Shown here: positions 31,658 through 64,000 of the stretch, piece after piece
Position numbering within the stretch: the first letter of the stretch is position 1
Layout: each line of letters begins with the position of its first letter
Assembly: GCF_902167145.1 (NCBI RefSeq)
Contig: NC_050101.1
Location: 129,114,990-129,178,989, forward strand
Origin: Zea mays
Taxonomy: Eukaryota > Streptophyta > Magnoliopsida > Poales > Poaceae
DNA: 64,000 nucleotides
Direction of reading: 5' to 3'
The notes under the pieces: model-generated
What the model saw: only the letters and a program-made list of their open reading frames with translations
What the model was told of the DNA's origin: nothing
Databases searched by the model: none
Position numbers and translations under genes: made by a program

Positions 31658-33939
31658 CTTGTCGAAGAGGTTAGCACCTCCGGGGGGCTTCCGAGGGTTC
31701 TTGACTCGGCGGCGGTGACAAGGTCCGCGTCGGCGGCGTCGCGTTTCGCTTGCGACTTCTTCTTGCCTTTCTTCTTGGCGCCGCGCGGAGTAGACGCCTC
31801 GGGGGCCTCTTCCGACGGGCGGCCCTGGGGCTGCTTGTCCTTTCGGAAGATGGCCTCGACCGCCTCCTGGCCAGAGGCGAACTTGGTGGCGATGTCCATC
31901 AGCTCGCTCGCCCTGGTGGGGGTCTTGCGACCCAACTTGCTCACCAGGTCGCGGCAGGTGGTGCCGGCAAGGAACGCGCCGATGACATCTGAGTCGGTGA
32001 TGTTGGGCAGCTCGGTGCGCTGCTTCGAGAATCGCCGGATGTAGTCCCGAAGAGACTCTCCCGGCTGTTGTCGGCAGCTTCGAAGGTCCCAGGAATTCCC
32101 GGGGCGCACGTACGTGCCCTGGAAATTGCCGGCGAAGGCTTGGACCAAATCATCCCAGTTGGAGATCTGCCCCGGAGGCAGGTGCTCCAACCAGGCGCGA
32201 GCAGTGTCGGAGAGGAACAGGGGGAGGTTGCGGATGATGAGGTTGTCGTCGTCCGTTCCACCTAGTTGGCAGGCCAGGCGGTAGTCTGCGAGCCACAGTT
32301 CCGGTCTCGTTTCCCCCGAGTACTTTGTGATAGTAGTCGGGGGTCGGAACCGGGCCGGGAACGGCGCCCATCGGATGGCCCGACTGAAGGCCTGCGGACC
32401 GGGTGGTTCGGGCGAGGGACTCCGATCCTCCCCGCTGTTGTAGCGTCCCCCACGCCTGGGGTGGTAGCCTCGGCGCACCCTTTCGTCGAGGTGAGCCCGA
32501 CGGTCGCGACGATGGTGCTCGTTGCCGAGGTGGCCCGGGGCCGCAGGCGCGGTGTTGCGCGTGCGCCCGGTGTAGACCGAGGCTTCCCGCATGAATCAGG
32601 AAGTCGCGGCATGAGGTTTTGAGGGGTATCCCTGCCTTCGGGAGGCAGAGCTCTCGGCCCGTCGGGCCGCAGCGCCTTCCAGAAGATTCTTGAGCTCTCC
32701 CTAGATTCGCCGACCCTCGGTGGTTGATGGCTCCGGCATCGCGCGGAGGAGCATCGCCGCGGCTGCCAGGTTCTGACCGACCTCGCTGGATGCGGGTGGC
32801 GGCCTGACCCTGACGTCGTTGGCGACGCGGTGCTGGAAACCCTGGGGCAGGTGATGTATTTCTCCGGCCGGGGGCTGGCCCGCCCATACCTGCCCGACGT
32901 CCCGGCGGATCGACTCGAGCGCTCCTGCTCCCTCGTCGAGCCTGGCCTGCGCCCCGCGGACTTGCTCGAGCTGTGGGTCGTGACCCCCCGCCGGGACGGG
33001 GACCACAGCTAGCTCCCGCGGGATGTCGGCGCGAGGCACCGGCCTAGGGAGATCACCGTCCTCCGGCATGCCGAGGTGGTTGCCTTTGGAGGGATCCCCT
33101 AGCTCGACGTGGAAACATTCGCGGCTCGGGCCGCAGTCCTCGTCGTCAAGGCTGCGGCTACCGTCGGAACAGTCGGAGAGGCAGTAGTCACATGCGGTCA
33201 TAAAGTCCCGCATGGCACTGGGGTTGCCAAATCCAGAGAAATCCCGACACAAGCTGGGATCATCATCTTCCTCGGACCCAGAGGGTCTGTAGGTCGAGAC
33301 GTCCGTCAATCGGTCCCAAGGCGACCACATACGAAACCCCAGAGGGGTTGCACTCGCCTCAACGAGAGCGCCCGCCAAAGCGAGGTCGCTAGGCGGGTTG
33401 AGGCCGAGTCAAAATGACGTAGGATGGGAATCAGTCAGTACCTTTTGGTCGACGAGGAGCGACATAGTCACGTCGGGGACTGATTGCGCCGTCGTCTTAG
33501 GTACGAGAGCGACGTCCTGCAGGCCCTCCGCGAGCGCGCTGGCGTCGTCCACTTGCTCGGGATTGGCGTGTCGCGGGGGGACGGCTCTCGCCTTCGTCTC
33601 AGACACGAAGTCGACGCCCGACGCGCCCCCCGTTGGGGCGCTGGGGACGTCGATTCGCTCGACAGCCAACGAAGTGCGGCCTCCCGCTTGGCCTTGGTTG
33701 CCCCGCCTCCTCCTCCGTTGGCGGGGGAGAGGACGGGGCGAGCTCGAATGTCGTTCTTCCACCATGCGGGGAAGATGTCGTCGATTCCGTCGCCGGCGGG
33801 CGGGTTGTCGGCCGCCATTGTCGTCGTCGCGCGGCGGTGGAAGGAGTATCATGTCGTAGCTGCCGTCGAGGGAGATGAACTCAAGACTCCCGAAACGGAG
33901 CACCGTCCCGGGTTGGAGAGGTTGTTGGAGACTGCCCAT
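31658..33939 (-). pseudogene. GYP-B gag with three nonsense codons and a frameshift
   Basis: The likely start is the ATG at 33939 (MGSLQQPLQPG), shortly after the primer site. One frame runs on through stops at 33411-33409 (TGA), 32703-32701 (TAG) and 32598-32596 (TGA) to a frameshift near 31690, after which the knuckle frame takes over. Residues corresponding to about 32400-31950 are the Retrotrans_gag region (ITKYSGETRPELWLADYRLA, AWLEHLPPGQISNWDDL, LRDYIRRFSKQRTELPNI). The long N-terminal extension rich in Pro and Arg is typical of the lineage. Not functional. Confidence 0.85.
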
Positions 33940-33980
33940 CTGGAGCTTGACGGGAAACTGCTCGTCAACACGCAGCAGGC

Positions 33981-33998
33981 CCCTACCTGGCGCGCCAA
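33981..33998 (-). other. GYP-B primer binding site
   Basis: On the - strand TTGGCGCGCCAGGTAGGG starts two bases after LTR-B. This is a common primer-site sequence in grass Tat/RIRE2-like elements. Confidence 0.75.
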
Positions 33999-33999
33999 C

Positions 34000-35559
34000 T
34001 GTCGGCGTCTCGAGACCGGGGGGTCCCTCAGGCCGACGAGTGAGTGTGCCGCGTGCCCTAGCCCAGATGGGTCGAGCGCGTGGGCGAGCGCGAAGGGGGG
34101 AAGCGAGGTGGCCGGAGACGGGCGTGAGAGAGGTGGAAATCCCGCGGCCTTCATGTTCGTCCCGCGCCCAGGTCGGGTGCGCTTGCAGTAGGGGGTTACA
34201 AGCGTCCACGCGGGTGAGGGAAGCGAGCGGCCCCAAGAGAGCGCCTGCCCCGTCCTCGTCCCCGCGCGGCCAACCTTCTCTAAGAAGGCCCTGGTCCTTC
34301 CTTTTATAGGCGTAAGGAGAGGATCCAGGTGTACAATGGGGGTGTAGCAGAGTGCTACGTGTCTAGCGGGGGAGAGCTAGCGCCCTAAGTACATGCCAAT
34401 GTGGCAGCCGGAGAGATCTTGGCACCCTGCTGGTGTGATGTCGTGGTTGTCGGAGGAGCGACGGAGCCTGGCGGAGGGACAGCTGTCGGAGCGGTTGAGT
34501 CCTTGCTGACGTCCCCCTGCTTCCGTAAGGGAGCTGAGAGCCGTCGTCGTCACAGGGCTAGCGGGGCGCCATCATTGCCTATCTGGTGGAGACAGCCAGA
34601 TGGGACTCCGGTCTTGTTCTCTGCGGCCCGAGTCGGCTCGGGGTAGGGTGATGATGGCGCTTCCTGTTGACGTGGCGGGCCTGTGCCCTAGGTCGAGCGA
34701 CGTGGAGGCTCCTCTGAAGCCGGGGTCGAATCTGTCTTCCATGGCCGAGGCCGAGCCCGAGCTCCTAGGTCGGGCGAGGCGGAGGTCGTTCGGCAGAGGC
34801 CAGGGCGGAGTCCGAGCCCTGGGGTCGGGCGAAGCGGAGTTCGTCGTCTTCTGGGGCTGAGCCCGAGTCCGAGCCCTGGGTCGGGCGGAGCGGAGTTCGC
34901 CGTCTTCCGAGGCCTTAGCCTGAGTCCGAGCCCTGGGTCGGGCGGAGCGGAGTTCGCCGTTTTCCGGGGCCTTAGCCCGTGTCCGAGCCCTGGGTCGGGC
35001 GGAGCGGAGTTCGCCGTCTTCCGGGGCTTAGCCCGAGTCCGAGCCCTGAGTCGGGCGGAGCTTCCTATGGCGCCTTTGGCAAGGCCTGGCTTCTTGTCAG
35101 CATCACTCTGTCAAGTGGCGCTGCAGTCGGAGTGGCGCAGGCGGCGCTGTCCTTCTGTCAGACCAGTCAGTGGAGCGGCGAAGTGACGGCGGTCACTTCG
35201 GCTCTGCCGGAGGGCGCGTGTCAGGATAAAGGTGTCAGGCCACCTTTGCGTTAAATGCTCCTGCGATTTGGTCGGTCGGTGCGGCGATTTAGTCAGGGTT
35301 GCTTCTTAGCGAAGGCAAGACCTCGGGCGAGCCGGAGATGTGTCCGCCGTTAAAAAGGGGGGCCTCGGGCGAGACGGAAACCTCTCGGGGTCGGCTGCCC
35401 TTGCCCGAGGCTAGGCTCGGGCGAGGCGTGATCGAGTCGCTCGTATGGACCGATCCCTGACTTAATCGCACCCATCAGGCCTCTGCAGCTTTATGCTGAT
35501 GGGGGTTACCAGCTGAGAATTAGGCGTCTTGAGGGTACCCCTAATTATGGTCCCTGACA
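34000..35559 (-). repeat. GYP-B 5' LTR (LTR-B)
   Basis: 1560 bp; TATA sequence on the - strand at about 34302-34310; 57-bp repeat array at about 34810-35050. It marks the edge between the retrotransposon block and the gene region. Confidence 0.9.
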
Positions 35560-35930
35560 ATAAGATAGAAAGCACTTTTAGAGGATACGAGACCTACTCT
35601 TTATTTTAATGGCTTATTTGAACACATGATTATCAAAACACAGCAATATGAAAAAACATATTATTAGAATACCCATGCTACTGGAATCCCACATGAATTT
35701 TTAACATATGAAAGCCACAAAACATGTATTTAGATCATGCAGTAAAAATATAGGAATGCAAAAAATATAGGAATGCAGGATACAAAGGAAAGAAATCATG
35801 AGGTTGGACCTTATATTTTTTCCTCCAAAATTATTATAGCGAATGCCATTCACAGGAAATTTTAAAAAGTTGATATGATTCAATCTTTTGTTTCAAAGGT
35901 CCTTATAGAAAAACTTTCCATAGGAATTAA

Positions 35931-36209
35931 GGGTATGTTTAATTGCATGCCTAAGGTGCCATAAATTGGCACACATTTTTTTGCCACACTTGCTTAAGGT
36001 TAGACACTTAAATTCTGCGCCACATTATGTCATGTTTAAGGGAAGCTTGCAACACTTTTATCAGTCATTGATAAGTGAGACCTATGCAATATGAGAAAAA
36101 ATCATGCCATAACTGTGAGTACAAATCAAACACACGCATAACTCGATCAAACCTGTCTAACCTTAGGCGTGACAAACTGTGACAAGTGAGACAACAAACC
36201 AAACATGTC
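35931..36209. mobile_element. MITE-like element in the SYD upstream region
   Basis: Left end GGGTATGTTTAATTG pairs imperfectly with the inverted right end (GACATGTTTGGTTTG). Internal inverted words also pair: TAAGGTTAGACA (near 35993) with TGTCTAACCTTA (near 36155). Flanks are TAA and TTA, so a PIF/Harbinger-type origin is possible but not proven. Confidence 0.42.
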
Positions 36210-36310
36210 TTATTTTTTAAATTTCTTTATTTTCCTCAATTCGGTAACTCTTTCATCTTATTCCATATTTTATCTTCTATTTTAAACTTTAAATAATACT
36301 ATATATAATA

Positions 36311-36387
36311 CTACCTCTATTCATAAATATTTGAGGGTTGATAGTATATTTTGAACTAGAGAACGTCAATTAAAAAAACCGAGGGAG
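36311..36387. mobile_element. Degenerate Stowaway MITE
   Basis: Starts CTACCTCTATTC after TA and ends ACCGAGGGAG; the ends are inverted relatives of the Stowaway terminus CTCCCTCCGT. 77 bp, right TA lost. Confidence 0.55.
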
Positions 36388-36479
36388 CACAAAATAGTGC
36401 CTAAAACCGGCCCAATAACAGTTTTTTTCGCAACGCCCCGGTATCAGTTTTAAGCCCATACACAAGCCGAATACCACAC

Positions 36480-36728
36480 GGAACCGGGAGAGAGTGCATC
36501 AGCACTGCAGGGGTCTACTGAGGCACTCCAAGTGGGGAAATGGCGGAGGCGACGAATTCGAGCTTGGGCACGTAGGCGTCGCTCCTGCCATCGCCGCAGC
36601 GGTCACTGGACTCTCACGCCGCCGCCGCCGCCGCCGGAGACCATTAGTTCTCCTGCGCGGCGGCTCCGCGGCTCCCGCCCTCTCCCTTACCTTCTTCCCG
36701 CTAGGGTTTTCTCCGATCCCCAATCACT
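36480..36728 (+). other. SYD: SYD first exon, 5' untranslated
   Basis: GC-rich with a (CCG)n run, ending CACT before GTAAGT at 36729. The next exon begins at 37557 after ATGACAG, giving an 828-bp leader intron. The left boundary is approximate because the transcription start cannot be read from sequence. A short uORF (36540-36575) lies inside. Confidence 0.65.
36540..36575 (+). other. uORF in the SYD leader
   Basis: ATG GCG GAG ... TAG, 11 codons plus stop, the ATG being in AAATGGCG context. It is the only complete small uORF I checked in the leader and ends well before the splice donor. Confidence 0.45.
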
Positions 36729-37568
36729 GTAAGTCGCCGCGGCTTCCCTGGGTGTTCCTCTCTTATGTGGTGCTAGTCTAAGTTGTAGGTTTGGTCTCCT
36801 TGTACCAAGATTTGGGAATTGTTGTCACAATCAGTGTGGTTCTGTTTTCCAGATAGAGATAGGGTTACTACCTCGGTAGGCTAATTTTAGGGCGTGAAAT
36901 ATACAGGGATATTTTTTTGAGGCCTCGTTGCTACGTCCAGCTTCTTAGTGGCTTTGAACACAACGTGTGCGAGTTGGTCGAGCATATCGACGTTTAGGGG
37001 TTGTTTGGATCTTGAAATGATGCAAAGAAAGATATTTTTAAGTAAGACTGACCACCTATGACAATGATTGCTTAGGTTAGGATAGGGCTTGGATACGAAA
37101 ACCAGCTCTGAAACCCAGAGAATAGGTTTATGTAAATGCTACCTACTTATACATATTTTACATATGATCAGTTTTATCTAAACAACAGTTAGCTGAATGC
37201 TTTCCTAAGCGAAGTTGATTGTATTTTTAATCAGTGGAGGTCAATCCAAACTTTGTTTGGCGGTATTGCAGTATGTATGCTGTTTTATCCACAAAAACCC
37301 ATAACTAAAGTGGACCATGTGCTGCGTGAGGAATGTGCAAAACCTAGGTCTCTGTTTTTGCTTAGTAAACCTGCTACTGGTTCAGGCATAGATTGCATAC
37401 ACTAAAGTAGTCCTGAAACATCATGCCATTGTCTCTGCACCTCTACACCATTTTATATTTCTTAAAGTCTACCACATTTGTTAGTTCAACATGAACCACA
37501 GTCTGCACTGAATACTTATTTTTGTTGCATTTTTTAATGACCTGCTATGATGACAGGCTGGTTCACAA

Positions 37569-63718
<26,150 letters not shown>

Positions 63719-64000
63719 GTGCTTTGATTCAGCAATCTTAATGCCTATTTTGGGAATAAAATAATTGCATACTGACGTTCCAGCAATCCATTGCATTCTC
63801 AGTAGGTTTGGTTGGTCTGCATTCTTCATGATTGGTAGCTCAAAGTCATTTATTTTTAGTTTTCTCCATGTGCGTTTATGAGGCTATCTAGTTTTGTTCG
63901 CGCTAAATTGATTCGAAGGCTATCTAGTTTTGTTCGCGCTAAATTGATTCGAAGGCTATCTAGTTTTGTTCGCGCTAAATTGATTTGAAGTAGTTTCCAT
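63719..64000 (+). other. SYD intron, start
   Basis: Begins GTGCTTTG; no exon recognised before the window ends. It contains the 36-bp tandem repeat. Confidence 0.7.
63882..63989. repeat. Three tandem copies of a 36-bp unit
   Basis: GGCTATCTAGTTTTGTTCGC... recurs at 63882, 63918 and 63954 with almost no variation, so the expansion is recent. Confidence 0.93.

Larger units (their letters stand above)
14777..35559 (-). mobile_element. GYP-B: Tat-lineage Ty3/gypsy retrotransposon, defective, carrying Sirevirus-2
   Basis: On the - strand: 5' LTR 35559-34000, primer site TTGGCGCGCCAGGTAGGG, gag, protease, RT, RNase H, a second RNase H, integrase, a long 3' non-coding part, PPT and 3' LTR 16335-14777. 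Removing Sirevirus-2 leaves about 11.8 kb. Order RT-RH-second RH-integrase and the protease motif MDGGS fit the Tat lineage. At least six nonsense codons and one or more frameshifts disable it. LTRs are 1559 and 1560 bp and differ at roughly 25-30 sites by eye, mostly transitions. The outer flanks (GTAGC left, ATAAG right) do not match, so no target duplication is seen. Confidence 0.9.
35560..36479. promoter_or_regulatory. Upstream region of the SYD gene
   Basis: AT-rich, without a coding frame. It must hold the promoter of the gene that starts near 36480, but I see no clear TATA box at a fixed distance. It contains a MITE-like element (35931-36209) and a degenerate Stowaway (36311-36387), and a small direct repeat AAAAATATAGGAATGCA (35744 and 35762). 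Confidence 0.5.

Noticed and set aside
33484..34191. 235-codon + strand frame
   Set aside because: Mirror of the GYP-B gag start and LTR; the - strand has the supported gene.
36494..36781. Small proteins in the CCG-rich first exon
   Set aside because: They run through the splice donor at 36729 and are explained by a GC-rich leader.

Overview
This is nuclear DNA of a grass, almost certainly maize (Zea mays) or a close relative. It holds large Sirevirus-type Ty1/copia elements with 1.2-kb LTRs, Ty3/gypsy elements nested in one another, grass-type SINEs and MITEs, and one intron-rich plant gene. Nothing in it is bacterial.

Left part (1-35559): a block of nested retrotransposons. A decayed Ty3/gypsy pol relic (1-735) and an LTR-like sequence (736-1225 and 14340-14771) carry Sirevirus-1 (1226-14334, + strand, 5-bp duplication ACTTC). 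Sirevirus-1 has lost about 2.75 kb of gag-pol. Inside it sits GYP-A (5662-12633, duplication GTTGA), a pol-less gypsy-type element with a sense gag and a long antisense gene with two inferred introns and its own TATA box. To the right is GYP-B (14777-35559, - strand), a Tat-lineage gypsy element with PR, RT, RNase H, a second RNase H and integrase, broken by several stops. It is interrupted by Sirevirus-2 (21644-30596, - strand, duplication TGCTC), which is very young and nearly intact.

Right part (35560-64000): after about 0.9 kb of MITE-bearing upstream DNA comes the 5' part of a SNF2 chromatin-remodelling ATPase gene on the + strand, recognisable as SPLAYED (SYD). One non-coding and 19 coding exons (36480-63718) are in frame with each other through every splice site and run through the HSA region to the first half of the helicase domain; the gene continues past the window.

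The SYD introns are TE reservoirs. Intron 37822-41003 has an RTE-type LINE carrying a Stowaway MITE and a hAT-like MITE, the latter with a SINE inside, plus a second SINE. Intron 44870-46450 has an L1 fragment. Intron 47759-63405 (15.6 kb, ancestrally about 0.4 kb) is a clean nest: an L1 LINE (15-bp duplication) containing a FAR1/Jittery-like MULE (9-bp duplication, 223-bp TIRs), whose transposase exon contains a Hopscotch/Retrofit-like copia element with identical LTRs and one uninterrupted 1452-codon ORF. LTR comparisons give an insertion order that agrees with the nesting.
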